The notes: generated from the letters alone by a model not told the origin. 55,291 bases of DNA from Firmicutes bacterium TM09-10 (GCA_003481005.1 QUKC01000020.1:1-55291), one strand, 5' to 3'. Shown: positions 17,188 to 26,867, counted from the stretch's first letter. Program-made: numbers and translations.

Positions 17188-18510
17188 TCAACCAGAAATA
17201 TGTGCATTAGCCCAAACCTCATCAACATTCTTAAGGAACTGATCTACATTCCTATCCATCAGAAGTCCCTGGAATGCTTCTGTATCGCTGAACCTGGAAT
17301 CATAATAAGCCTTCCACTCCCTTACTTTTCCTTCTTTAATGCGATCCAGCATAGGCGCGCTGCCTTCGCTTCCATACTGTACTCCATCAATGGCTGACGG
17401 AGCTCCCTCTGTATCTGACCATTTTTGAGCATTTTCGGGACGGGTTAAAAATTCTATCCACTTTAACCCAGCATCCTGTTCTTCGGGAGTGGCCTTCCCC
17501 GATACACAGAAGCATGCATCTACACCTGCATATACTAATCCTGACTCCTCTGTCAGTCCCGGGATCGGAAATACGCCCAGATTCAGATCGGGATTTGCAA
17601 CCATGAATGTTCCACGGCCATAAGAACCATAAATCATCATTGCAGACTGTCCATTCGCAAAGTTTTCCATTGCCTGCGTCTGCGGAATTCCAAATACATC
17701 TTCGTTACAATAATCCATAATCTGAATTGCTTTCTCTGCAAAAGTCCGATAGTCAGGATTATCAGAAGGTTTCTTATTCGGATCTGATGCACATTCAGCA
17801 AGCCACAAAGCGCCATCCGGGAACAGCGCTGCCATAGCGCCCCCACGATAATGCCCAGCCATCGCAGAATCCTTATAGCTCTCTTCTAATGGCTGAATTC
17901 CCGCATCCTCCAGCTTTTGACATAAAGCCATAAATTCGTCCCATGTCTTGGGGATATCCAGATTATGTTCCTTAAAAATATCAACATTATAAAACACACC
18001 CATGAAATTCTGGCTATAGGGCATTGCATAAACCTTACCATCCTCTGATTTTACAGATTCTAGAATAGAAGGTATTGCATTCTGAATAAACGGCTGGTCT
18101 GATAAATCGAGACAGAATCCTGCTTCTGCACTCTCGAAGAAGGCCTGTGATGTAGGTTTTCCATGAAAGACTACCGGTACATCATCTGCAGCCATTCTTG
18201 CCGTGAGAACCTTATCGCTGTCTGGAACTGTGTTAATTTCTATAGTGATATACGGATATTCTTTATGAAAATCCTCCGCCGCATTTCTGTATGCCTGCTG
18301 TGCTGCTTCCTCCTGCTTCTGATTAAAAAATTCGATCGTAATATTCTCTGGCTGCTCCTTTTCACCAGAAGTATCTTCTTGTTCCGTTTTTGCAGTTTCT
18401 GCAGATGCCTGACTACTTTCTGTACTGTTTTCTGTCTTTCCTCCACATCCGGACAGCGTTCCTCCGATCAGGCAGCATGCCAATAACATTGCTAACATTC
18501 TCTTCCTCAT
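17188..18510 (-). CDS. ABC transporter solute-binding lipoprotein (family 1, sugar type)
   Basis: 440 residues. A lipoprotein signal peptide ends in Leu-Ser-Gly-Cys22, followed by a Ser/Thr/Glu-rich linker (to about 55) and a two-lobed binding protein of the MalE/UgpB class. That class is usually for oligosaccharides, less often other polar solutes. AGGAGGAGG precedes the ATG. The partner permeases lie at 23.6-25.3 kb in the same orientation, separated by the regulatory and peptidase genes. No ABC ATPase occurs in the island, so a shared MsmX-type ATPase is presumed. Ligand unknown. Confidence 0.9.
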   Translation of the reverse strand: MRKRMLAMLLACCLIGGTLSGCGGKTENSTESSQASAETAKTEQEDTSGEKEQPENITIEFFNQKQEEAAQQAYRNAAEDFHKEYPYITIEINTVPDSDKVLTARMAADDVPVVFHGKPTSQAFFESAEAGFCLDLSDQPFIQNAIPSILESVKSEDGKVYAMPYSQNFMGVFYNVDIFKEHNLDIPKTWDEFMALCQKLEDAGIQPLEESYKDSAMAGHYRGGAMAALFPDGALWLAECASDPNKKPSDNPDYRTFAEKAIQIMDYCNEDVFGIPQTQAMENFANGQSAMMIYGSYGRGTFMVANPDLNLGVFPIPGLTEESGLVYAGVDACFCVSGKATPEEQDAGLKWIEFLTRPENAQKWSDTEGAPSAIDGVQYGSEGSAPMLDRIKEGKVREWKAYYDSRFSDTEAFQGLLMDRNVDQFLKNVDEVWANAHISG

Positions 18511-18632
18511 TAATTACCTCCTCCTAAAGAAAGCTTCTCAGCTCTTTGTTTTTTGTTAATATTATTGTATAATTTCTTTTTTTAAAAAAATATGCCCTTT
18601 ATTATTAGTCATATATGTTATTTTTTTGTATT

Positions 18633-20435
18633 CTATCCGTATTTTTTTGTTAAATTTTTAGGCAATCTGATGCTGATCGTTGTTCCAACATTTACCCTGC
18701 TTTCCAAATGCAATCCATACTCGGCTCCATAGTAGGCCTTAATTCTCTGGTTTACATTCTTAATCCCTATGGAAGAATGCCCCTGCATGCTGATAGATTC
18801 TATCTGTTCCTTTTCCAGGGATTGTATGATCTGACACAGCTTGTCCTGTGGTATTCCCACTCCATTATCTCTGATCAGAATTTCCACAAAATCGTCTTCC
18901 ATATAAGCTACTATATTAATATATCCGCTTTCCGCTTTCGGCTCCAGACCATGAATAATTGCATTTTCTACCAGCGGCTGTAATAAAAAAATCGGGATTG
19001 GTACTTTTAGCACTTCTTCTTCCACATCAAAATCCGCATATAGCCTGTCCTTAAACCTGATGGTCTGTATCGTTACATAATTATTTATCTCTCTCAGTTC
19101 ATCCTGAAGCTGAACGATCAGATTTTCCTGAATACTATATCGAAACATCTCTGAAATAGATACGGTAATTTTACAAATACTGTCTATCCCATTCATACCG
19201 GCTATCGAACTGATCAGGTTGAATGTATTATACAAAAAATGAGGATTAATCTGTGCCTGTAACATACGGAACTCCATCCTCTGCTCATTCATTTGAAGCT
19301 CTACTGACTGCTCCATAGATTTTTTCAGTCTGCAGATCACATTATTATAGCTATGGATCAACATATCAATTTCTGTCTTAAACTCTCTTTTTTCCAGAAA
19401 TAGTGTTTCAGGAATACCATTTTCTCCTGATTTTTCCATTGCCTGACATAATCCATGAATCGAGAAATTCAGACGTCGGATAAACAGATACGCCAGCCCC
19501 AGATCAAAAACCGTGATCAGAACTGCTATAATGAAAAAAACTCGTATGTTCTGTGTATATGGCTTTCTGACATAAGAACGATCTGTATAAGTTACTACCG
19601 TCCATCCAAGCTGATTCAATTTTTGGATCCCACCTATGTAAGTATCTTTACCAATCGCAAAGGTTTTGACAGCTGAATCCTCTTCCATCTCTGCAATATT
19701 CAGGCATTTCCAAATTTTACCCTGAGAATCTTCCTGTTTTTCCACATTTTTGCCTGAACACGAGTACACCGGAACGCCAGATTTATTATAAACAATAAGC
19801 TGCTCTCCATCTAAGACGATATTTGTAAGGATCTCCCTGATTGCTTTAAAACTGATAGTAATCCCTATTATTCCCAGAGTTTTTCCTCTTTCTATATCTT
19901 CCATAGGTTTCACCAGCATAAGTGCCTCTGGCACATTTTCAGAACTGTAGCGGATGTCTATAAATCGTTTTTCTGGTGAGTTCTTCGCCATTTCCCCCCA
20001 CATGGGTAAATCCTGATACATATTTTTCCAGTAATAATAGTTAAAGTTACTGTCATATACATTTCCTGCACTATTGATTATGACCACATTATAAATATCC
20101 GGATTCAGCAGGACAGCATCTCTTACAATATTAACGACTACCTTATTATCCTTCAGAAAATCCCAGTCATACACATCATGTTTATGTCTCAGAAGCTCTG
20201 AAAAGCTATCGTTTACAATATGTAAATAAGAAAGCCTTTCCGCATTCGATATAATAGCTGAAACGCCTGTTTCAACCTGGATATTTGCTTTTTTCAGTAT
20301 ATCCTGATAGTCCTTGTCCGCTTTTTTTAAGGTCTCTAAAGTATAGAAAAAAATGATAATAGTAAAAGGCAATACTACGATCAACGAACAAAATATCAAA
20401 ATCTGATTCATGAAGCTAATGTACCTTTTCTTCAT
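18633..20435 (-). CDS. YesM-type sensor histidine kinase
   Basis: Start at 20435, where GAGGAGAAGGAG abuts the ATG. 600 residues: a membrane helix near the N terminus (about 10-32), a large extracytoplasmic sensor (about 35-290), a second helix (about 292-315) and a HAMP-like linker. The His_kinase domain carries Gln-Ile-Asn-Pro-His-Phe-Leu-Tyr-Asn (phospho-acceptor His), and the ATPase domain has Asn-Ala-Ile-Ile-His-Gly and Asp-Asn-Gly-Val-Gly-Ile. Such kinases pair with AraC-type response regulators to switch on carbohydrate ABC systems. The partner is at 21936-23507, with the M20 gene between them. Confidence 0.92.
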   Translation of the reverse strand: MKKRYISFMNQILIFCSLIVVLPFTIIIFFYTLETLKKADKDYQDILKKANIQVETGVSAIISNAERLSYLHIVNDSFSELLRHKHDVYDWDFLKDNKVVVNIVRDAVLLNPDIYNVVIINSAGNVYDSNFNYYYWKNMYQDLPMWGEMAKNSPEKRFIDIRYSSENVPEALMLVKPMEDIERGKTLGIIGITISFKAIREILTNIVLDGEQLIVYNKSGVPVYSCSGKNVEKQEDSQGKIWKCLNIAEMEEDSAVKTFAIGKDTYIGGIQKLNQLGWTVVTYTDRSYVRKPYTQNIRVFFIIAVLITVFDLGLAYLFIRRLNFSIHGLCQAMEKSGENGIPETLFLEKREFKTEIDMLIHSYNNVICRLKKSMEQSVELQMNEQRMEFRMLQAQINPHFLYNTFNLISSIAGMNGIDSICKITVSISEMFRYSIQENLIVQLQDELREINNYVTIQTIRFKDRLYADFDVEEEVLKVPIPIFLLQPLVENAIIHGLEPKAESGYINIVAYMEDDFVEILIRDNGVGIPQDKLCQIIQSLEKEQIESISMQGHSSIGIKNVNQRIKAYYGAEYGLHLESRVNVGTTISIRLPKNLTKKYG

Positions 20436-20445
20436 CTCCTTCTCC

Positions 20446-21915
20446 TCAGATATAATTCTGTCCATTTTCTTTCAGATCCAGTTCGTCTATCTCCAATACT
20501 GCCAGAATATAAATTTTTAAAGCAAGACATAAGGCATCAATAGATTGTGCTTCATCTGGCTGATGTGCTCCTCCATGTCCTTCCGGCAGGGGTTCACATT
20601 CCGGTACCAGTCCGTTCAGGCATCCTGGACCATAGGCTACCGCATTGGGCAATTTACGTGCATGTGTGCCTGCGTTGAAAATCTGTGGTTCCCAATCAAG
20701 CTGTGTTGTTCTCTGAAAGCATGTGCTAAGCCGGCGGATTACTTCTTTTTCCTTTGGATAATAGTTTGATTCCAATACACGTCTTTTTTCCAGATAAAAA
20801 GCATTTTTCTTGGCATGTTTTTCTAACCGCTCCATCAATTCACTGCCATTTACAGTAACCGGGCATCTGGCATTCACATTCAGCCATACATGCCCCTTTT
20901 CCATTTTTACAATACCGCAGCCGCATACTAAATTTCCCGAGATTTCATCACTGCAGCTTAAATCTAATCCACTTCCATCTGTTTCAGATGCAGCTTTCCA
21001 TATGTATGTCATAATTTTTCTATCTTGATCTGAAATAAGTAAATTTCTTTCCAGTATAAATTCTGCAAGAATAGCAATTGCATTTTGGGTCTGTTCAGGA
21101 AAAGCTATATGTCCAGGTATTCCTTTTGCATAAATGTGAATCTTATCCCCACATATTTTCCACTCACATTCTTCGCTTTTCTCCTGTAACCGTTCTTCTA
21201 TCAGCTTGCTATAGCGCAACACAATTTCTGCCCTTCCCGGTACCTGATTAGAAACAGTCCCACCAGTCATATTGATCACATGCTCTGAAAAAGGATAATC
21301 CGATACCATCCACGCTTCTATAATCCCTTTTTCTCCATAGCATAAAGGAAAGGGACTATCCACCACAATAGTAAAATCCGGACACTGACAGTTGCCTGTA
21401 TAATAAGCCGCATCCTCCATACCATTCTCTTCATTAGTTCCTGCCAGCACACGGATATCATGTTTTAATTCCATCCCCAAATCTCTCAAACACAGAAGTG
21501 TATACAAGCCTGCCAGGCATGGTCCTTTATTATCCTGCGCCCCTCTGCCGATGATCCATCCCCCTTTTACAATTCCTTCATATGGCGGATATAGCCACCC
21601 TTCACCCTCCGGAACAATATCCAAATGTCCCATCAGTCCAATTCTCCCCTGCTTTCTTTCTATATCCGGATCAAAAGCTTCTGCCACATAATAGGAATGA
21701 TTTTGTGTTTCCAGACCATGTCTATGACAAATTTCTATAAATCGGTCTACCACGTCTCTGCACCCTTGGCCAAATGGTTTCACCTCATTTTCTTTATCTG
21801 CCACGCTTTTAATCCTGACCAGCTCACACACCTCTTCTATAAGGGTACTTTTCTTCCCGGCAATCCATTGATCAATTCTTTTTTCCAAATCTTTTCTCAT
21901 TATTTCTGTCATCAT
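20446..21915 (-). CDS. M20 family metallopeptidase (PepV / dipeptidase-like)
   Basis: Start at 21915, after GGGAGG. About 489 residues. The di-zinc site of M20 enzymes is visible: Met-Gly-His-Leu-Asp (first His and Asp), Gly-Arg-Gly-Ala-Gln-Asp-Asn-Lys-Gly (bridging Asp) and Thr-Asn-Glu-Glu-Asn-Gly (catalytic Glu pair). Asp in Val-Val-Asp-Ser-Pro-Phe and a late His in Gly-His-Gly-Gly-Ala-His complete it. The length and lid domain (about 200-380) suit dipeptidases or N-acyl amino acid hydrolases. It lies between the response regulator (20 bases upstream) and the kinase (10 bases downstream), so its substrate is probably tied to the sensed compound. Confidence 0.88.
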   Translation of the reverse strand: MMTEIMRKDLEKRIDQWIAGKKSTLIEEVCELVRIKSVADKENEVKPFGQGCRDVVDRFIEICHRHGLETQNHSYYVAEAFDPDIERKQGRIGLMGHLDIVPEGEGWLYPPYEGIVKGGWIIGRGAQDNKGPCLAGLYTLLCLRDLGMELKHDIRVLAGTNEENGMEDAAYYTGNCQCPDFTIVVDSPFPLCYGEKGIIEAWMVSDYPFSEHVINMTGGTVSNQVPGRAEIVLRYSKLIEERLQEKSEECEWKICGDKIHIYAKGIPGHIAFPEQTQNAIAILAEFILERNLLISDQDRKIMTYIWKAASETDGSGLDLSCSDEISGNLVCGCGIVKMEKGHVWLNVNARCPVTVNGSELMERLEKHAKKNAFYLEKRRVLESNYYPKEKEVIRRLSTCFQRTTQLDWEPQIFNAGTHARKLPNAVAYGPGCLNGLVPECEPLPEGHGGAHQPDEAQSIDALCLALKIYILAVLEIDELDLKENGQNYI

Positions 21916-21935
21916 TCTTTCCTCCCGCACATTTG

Positions 21936-23507
21936 CTATATTGTATCTTTAGTGTCAGCATCTTCCCTGTACCTCTTCGGGGTCTTTCCATAGTATTTTT
22001 TAAATACCTGTATAAATTTAGATATATCATTATATCCGCACAAACCGGCAATTTCTGTCACTGTCATTTCCGACTCTCTTAACAGTTCTTCAGCCTTCTC
22101 CATTCTTATCTCGGTCAGGTAAGTCAGATAGTTTTTCCCGGTTTTAATTTTGAGAAGATGGCTCAGGTAGCTTCCATTTAAGAAAAAAACATTTTCAGCC
22201 AGATCTTTAAGAGTAATATCGTTATTATAATTCAGCCTGATATAATCAATTACCATCTGCACTGTGTTCTCCGCATCTTTTTCTCCGATCAGGCTGGCTA
22301 AATTGCACATTTTCGATATTTTTTCCTTAATATCCGCCATAAGTCCATCCTCTGTAGAGTAATGGATGAGTTCAAAATGAGTGCTGAATAGAACAGGACT
22401 CTCCGCATTTTCAGTTGAGCTGTTTTGATATATATGAAATATTGCTTCATTCAAAACAATCTCAACCATTTTTAAGGCGTCGATAACACTGTAAATAGAT
22501 ATATCCTTAATTTTCAGCAATTCCTGTATGGATATTCTGATAAAAGAAAATGCCTTTTCACCCTCACCTGCTATCAGATATGTTTTCAATTTTTTCAGCT
22601 TTGGCGGATTCCATATATTTCTATAATTCATCCTGTTGTTTAACTCGTCAAAATACAGCACTTTTTTTTCTGGGTAAAGAATCCTTCCAGACAAGGCATA
22701 GATTGCCTGTTTATGATATTCCTGGAGATTCCTTACCCCATGGCCAATGCTGCTTATTCCAATACAAATGTCTATCTGCTGAGAATTTCCCTCTAACAAC
22801 CGGCTGACAAATTCAGAAACCTCTTCCTTTGTCCCATAAGATGTCAGAATCACCCATAGATCATGGTTCAATTCTATTGCTTTGCACAAAGCATCATTCT
22901 GTCTCCTGATCCGCTGCATTATGGAATTTTTAACAGAATCTGCTAAAGACGCGCTGCTGCATTCCGTATTCATCCAAATAAGAATTTCATAACAGCTGCT
23001 GAATATTTCATTTAATATATTATCTCCCTCTCTGCCAAATTCTTCTCCTGTCGATGTGAGCAATTGCTTTAATCTCGCTGCAACACTGGTGCCTGTTATT
23101 GGCATTATTTCATTCCCATGCTCTAAGCCGGAAGCTTCACCAATAATCTCTTTTTGCCTGAGCAGATTCATCAATTCTTTTTCTTGAATAGGCTTTAACA
23201 GGTATCCTACCGCCCCGTATTTCATAGCTCTCTGTGCGTATTCAAATTCGGCAAATCCGCTCACAATTATTACTTTTGTATACAATTGGCTTTGAGATAT
23301 CATTTCTGTCAGTTCTAATCCATCTAACAGCGGCATACGGATATCCGTTAAAACCAATTCCGGATGTTGTCCCAAAAAAATATCCCACGCCTCTCTTCCA
23401 TTTTCTGCTTCAAAAATTTCCAGTGTCGTGTGAAAAAGGCATTCTTTAATCTGACGGATTAAATTCATCCTGGAACAATACTCATCTTCTGCAATTAAAA
23501 CCTTCAT
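21936..23507 (-). CDS. YesN-type response regulator with AraC DNA-binding domain
   Basis: 523 residues. The N-terminal receiver has Glu-Asp-Glu (7-9), phosphorylation site Asp55 in Leu-Thr-Asp-Ile-Arg-Met-Pro, and Lys in Leu-Leu-Lys-Pro-Ile. A ~260-residue middle region of the YesN type follows. The C-terminal AraC domain (about the last 100 residues) has two helix-turn-helix units ending in the family signature Gly-Tyr-Asn-Asp-Ile-Ser-Lys-Phe ... Tyr-Tyr-Gly-Lys-Thr-Pro. It should activate the permease and binding-protein genes in response to the YesM kinase. CAGGAGG precedes the ATG. Confidence 0.93.
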   Translation of the reverse strand: MKVLIAEDEYCSRMNLIRQIKECLFHTTLEIFEAENGREAWDIFLGQHPELVLTDIRMPLLDGLELTEMISQSQLYTKVIIVSGFAEFEYAQRAMKYGAVGYLLKPIQEKELMNLLRQKEIIGEASGLEHGNEIMPITGTSVAARLKQLLTSTGEEFGREGDNILNEIFSSCYEILIWMNTECSSASLADSVKNSIMQRIRRQNDALCKAIELNHDLWVILTSYGTKEEVSEFVSRLLEGNSQQIDICIGISSIGHGVRNLQEYHKQAIYALSGRILYPEKKVLYFDELNNRMNYRNIWNPPKLKKLKTYLIAGEGEKAFSFIRISIQELLKIKDISIYSVIDALKMVEIVLNEAIFHIYQNSSTENAESPVLFSTHFELIHYSTEDGLMADIKEKISKMCNLASLIGEKDAENTVQMVIDYIRLNYNNDITLKDLAENVFFLNGSYLSHLLKIKTGKNYLTYLTEIRMEKAEELLRESEMTVTEIAGLCGYNDISKFIQVFKKYYGKTPKRYREDADTKDTI

Positions 23508-23542
23508 ATCCTTACCTCCTGTTTTATCAGGAAAAGGGCCGC

Positions 23543-23567
23543 ACAGAATAGTTGATCATTATTCTGT
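23543..23567 (-). terminator. Hairpin between permease and response-regulator genes
   Basis: ACAGAATA and TATTCTGT form a perfect 8-bp stem around nine bases, flanked by partly pairing GGGC/GCCC, in the 79-base gap after the second permease gene. No strong T run follows, so it may reduce read-through or mark a processing site that sets the ratio of transporter to regulator. Confidence 0.4.
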
Positions 23568-23586
23568 AACAGCCCACCTTATTCAA

Positions 23587-24420
23587 CTATGACTTAACCG
23601 CCCCTGCAGTCAGACCTTTAATGATGTATTTCTGCCCCAGAGCGTATACAATTATAATCGGTATCATGCAAACAATATATGATGTAAAAGCCATTGTGTA
23701 ATTAAAGCTGTACTCTGCTTTAAAATTGTACTGCATAAGAGGTAACGTCCACATATTATGATTTTTGTTCAGGATCAGCAATGCCATCATAAAGTTATTC
23801 CAGCATCCTAAGGAATCCATCACGATGATGGTAGCCACCATTGGTTTGATCAAATGGATCACAATACGGATATAGGTCTGAAACACATTACAGCCATCTA
23901 CCCTGGCAGCCTCCTCGATTTCTGTCGGCAGGGATCGGATATAATTTACAAACAAAAACAGGCCTGTAGATAAACTGAAGGTTAAATGGAGCAGGATCAG
24001 TCCTGTCTGATTTAACATCTTCATTTGTGTCATCTGTTTTACCATAGGAAGCATTAATACCTGAAACGGGATAAAAATACCTGCCAAAATGTAATAATAT
24101 AGAATTTTGTAATATCGTTTTTCCATATTTCTTGCCACAGCATATGCTAGTGCAGGGACAAATATTACCACAAGAGCAACACTGCTTACTGTAACTATAA
24201 CAGAATTTCGCAGACTGCTCCAGAAATCACTTCTTGTAAAAAGCTCTACATAATTATCAAAATTTAATCTTGAGGGCAATGCAAAAAAATCCTGTCCCGC
24301 TTCCTGCATCGTCTTCATAGAATTAATAAAAATCACCCATACCGGTCCTAAGATCAGTAACAATCCCATCACAATTACTAGGGCATTAAATATTTTCCAC
24401 ACAACCCCTTCTTTTCTCAT
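23587..24420 (-). CDS. ABC sugar transporter permease, MalG type
   Basis: Start at 24420, the ATG six bases after AAGGAGGG; the in-frame ATG at 24426 is too close to it. 277 residues, six membrane helices. The ATPase-contact EAA loop reads Glu-Ile-Glu-Glu-Ala-Ala-Arg-Val-Asp-Gly-Cys-Asn (about residue 165-178). The C-terminal Gly-Leu-Thr-Ala-Gly-Ala-Val-Lys is typical of MalG-class permeases. Forms the membrane channel with the MalF-type subunit encoded just upstream. Confidence 0.93.
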   Translation of the reverse strand: MRKEGVVWKIFNALVIVMGLLLILGPVWVIFINSMKTMQEAGQDFFALPSRLNFDNYVELFTRSDFWSSLRNSVIVTVSSVALVVIFVPALAYAVARNMEKRYYKILYYYILAGIFIPFQVLMLPMVKQMTQMKMLNQTGLILLHLTFSLSTGLFLFVNYIRSLPTEIEEAARVDGCNVFQTYIRIVIHLIKPMVATIIVMDSLGCWNNFMMALLILNKNHNMWTLPLMQYNFKAEYSFNYTMAFTSYIVCMIPIIIVYALGQKYIIKGLTAGAVKS

Positions 24421-24432
24421 GCTCATCCCTCC

Positions 24433-25305
24433 TTAATTAATTTCATGCTTTTGAGACTGCCTAATCTGAATAAAAGACAATATCGCAATGATCAATGCCA
24501 ATACTACTGCTTTCGCATTTGCAACTGCAAAATTCGAATCCTTAAAGCCATCGTTGTAGATCATAAGTCCTATAAATTCTGTAGCCCTGTTAGGTCCCCC
24601 TCCAGTAAGGGCAAAAGCATAATCAAAAGTCGTAATTCCAGCTTTTAAATTGAGTACCATATTCACAGTCATAGTAGGAACCAGGAATGGTAATGTGATA
24701 TATCGGAAGTTCTGCCACCTTGACGCTCCATCAATCATTGCTGATTCATATAGATCATCCGGTATTGATTGAAGTCCTGCCAGCAGAATAATAGTAGGCA
24801 TCGCTACTGCCTGCCACACGTTTACAAACAATACTCCGAAAATTGCTGTAGAAGGATCTGCAAGAGGTGTCTGAAGATTCACTCCCATCATTTTCCCCAC
24901 TGCAGGAAGCAGCTGATAAAACATCTGATCCCAAATTAATGCAACTGCCACGGAACCAAGCATTGCCGGGAAGAAAAAAACCGACTTAACAAATACTCTG
25001 CATTTTTTTACAGAGTTCAAGACTAATGCTATAATCAGTGATAAAACAGTAACGCATACTACAAGCATGCAGGCATACAATAATGTTCTCCAGAGGGATC
25101 TCCACATAAATACATTTTTAGATAATGCGATATAGTTAGCTATTCCAACAAAATTATATTCACGATTTAATCCATTCCAGTCTGTCAGACTATAATAAAT
25201 ACCACATGATACTGAAATAAAATAGAAAAATGTATAAAGTATTAAAGGAATAATAGTAAATGCCACAAACGTCATTTTATCAACCGTAAACTTTTTCTTT
25301 TTCAT
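24433..25305 (-). CDS. ABC sugar transporter permease, MalF type
   Basis: Start at 25305, eight bases after AAAGGAG; the frame is open further upstream but overlaps the previous gene. 290 residues, six membrane helices, with the EAA loop Asp-Leu-Tyr-Glu-Ser-Ala-Met-Ile-Asp-Gly-Ala-Ser (about residue 195). Pairs with the MalG-type subunit 12 bases downstream. It lies 19 bases after the cysteine-desulfidase-like gene, so enzyme and transporter share a transcript. Confidence 0.93.
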   Translation of the reverse strand: MKKKKFTVDKMTFVAFTIIPLILYTFFYFISVSCGIYYSLTDWNGLNREYNFVGIANYIALSKNVFMWRSLWRTLLYACMLVVCVTVLSLIIALVLNSVKKCRVFVKSVFFFPAMLGSVAVALIWDQMFYQLLPAVGKMMGVNLQTPLADPSTAIFGVLFVNVWQAVAMPTIILLAGLQSIPDDLYESAMIDGASRWQNFRYITLPFLVPTMTVNMVLNLKAGITTFDYAFALTGGGPNRATEFIGLMIYNDGFKDSNFAVANAKAVVLALIIAILSFIQIRQSQKHEIN

Positions 25306-25324
25306 ACCATATTCTCCTTTCCTC

Positions 25325-26626
25325 TTACCCACACATTTTTGTAGTTTTCTTATCCAAAAGCATTTTGAGTATTTCATCATTTGCTTCTGACATACCTTCA
25401 TTGCCTAATTTTCCAAGATTCCTCAGCGTTTCCTCTAAATCGTCCGTAACTATGCCATCCCGCTTAGTAGCTCCTGTACCATTTAACGCAAGCTGAGCAG
25501 CCAGTGCTGCTGCATTCACCGAAGTTGCAATCTTCAAAGCGCACCCAGGCTTCGCTCCATCACATATCATACCAGACAGATCTGCTGCCATTGTCCTCAC
25601 TCCTGCTCTCATTGCTTCTTTTGATCCATCCCCCAAAAAGATCATTGCCGCACAAACTCCAATACTTGATGCAATAGAACAGCCGCACAAGACAGACAGA
25701 CGTCCTATGTAGTGCTTTACATGAATTGTTACCAGTATGCTCAATGCAAGACTGCGATATAGTGCATCAGTATTACTATTCATAGCCTCAGCTGCTATAA
25801 TAACCGGAACCGTTGCAGTCAATCCCTGGTTTCCGCTTCCTGCCACACTGATTACAGATTTGGTACATCCTGCCATTCTGGCATCAACAGCTGCCGCAGT
25901 TGTACCAGCAGCCCTGTTTGCGATATTATCTCCTATCAGTTTTAATTTACTTTCCTGGAACATCGCTCTGCCTACATGAATACCATATTCATTTCTCATC
26001 CCTTCCTCGGAAATCTCCATATTCATATCAACAACCCGTTGGAGAAAGGATAATTGCTCCCCTGGAACTTCTTGAACAAAGTCCCAGATTTCATCTAATG
26101 TAATATCATCAACAGATGTTGTTTCCTGGATTTGACATTCTTCCCTCTCCCATAAAACAACATCATCTCTTATTTTCCGTGTGAAATTAGTATGTTTATC
26201 TTCAATAACAGCTTCTGCCGTGTGATCTTCTCCATATACCTTTACGGATATATAAATCTTTGCAGTCTTCTCTTTCTTGCAATCTAAAGAGATCAGCCCC
26301 TGCCTCATCAATTCTTCTGCTTCTTCACGTTCCCTTTCCGATAAATTGTCTAAAACTAACAATTCCTTTTCCGGTCTCGCACAAACTGCCCCCAAAGCTC
26401 CAGCCAGGTCTAAACCAATACTGCCAAATCCTGGAATCCCCACGTTCATTCCATTCTTAAGAATATAGCTGCTAACCTGAATAACTACATTCTTTACCTT
26501 CTGATCAAGAAGCGCCGCCGCACCAGCTGCACATAATGCTACTGCTGCAGGCTCTGTACATCCAAGAGCCGGTGAAATTTCTTTTTTTAACAATTCAATA
26601 TATTTCATTTTCACATTACTGTCCAC
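25325..26626 (-). CDS. L-cysteine desulfidase family protein (CdsB/CyuA, UPF0597)
   Basis: The start is GTG 26626, seven bases after GGGAGG. 433 residues. The family N-terminal motif Gly-Cys23-Thr-Glu-Pro-Ala-Ala is present, as are a serine-dehydratase-like alpha domain and late Cys residues in Leu-Cys-Gly-Cys, Ile-Cys-Asp-Gly-Ala and Lys-Pro-Gly-Cys. These are expected to hold a 4Fe-4S cluster. Characterised relatives convert L-cysteine to pyruvate, ammonia and sulfide in anaerobes; serine-type activity is an alternative. First gene of the island operon, placing cysteine or a related amino acid at the centre of the pathway. Confidence 0.85.
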   Translation of the reverse strand: MDSNVKMKYIELLKKEISPALGCTEPAAVALCAAGAAALLDQKVKNVVIQVSSYILKNGMNVGIPGFGSIGLDLAGALGAVCARPEKELLVLDNLSEREREEAEELMRQGLISLDCKKEKTAKIYISVKVYGEDHTAEAVIEDKHTNFTRKIRDDVVLWEREECQIQETTSVDDITLDEIWDFVQEVPGEQLSFLQRVVDMNMEISEEGMRNEYGIHVGRAMFQESKLKLIGDNIANRAAGTTAAAVDARMAGCTKSVISVAGSGNQGLTATVPVIIAAEAMNSNTDALYRSLALSILVTIHVKHYIGRLSVLCGCSIASSIGVCAAMIFLGDGSKEAMRAGVRTMAADLSGMICDGAKPGCALKIATSVNAAALAAQLALNGTGATKRDGIVTDDLEETLRNLGKLGNEGMSEANDEILKMLLDKKTTKMCG

Positions 26627-26867
26627 TTTTTTACCTCCCTGATTTTCATTTTTATATTTATTAATTTACTTTTACTCTACCATGTGCAATAATTGCAAAA
26701 AATGTTATTCTTTAGCAGTCTTATGTGTCATTTTTTGTTATTCATTTAATGATGCGGATTTTTTTTATGGTAGATTTGCACAAAATACAGCTCCCACAAA
26801 GCAGACTCTTGCAAGCATATTCTAGTTGAGGAAATTTCATAATTCAAACCGGCTCCATTGTGGATAA
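26627..26867. other. AT-rich leader region of the island operon
   Basis: About 240 bases with no coding frame, between the start of the desulfidase gene and the transposase remnant. The operon promoter should be here, but no box pair with good spacing could be singled out. The sequence is strongly AT-rich (ATTTTTATATTTATTAATTT), unlike the chromosome outside the island. Confidence 0.4.
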
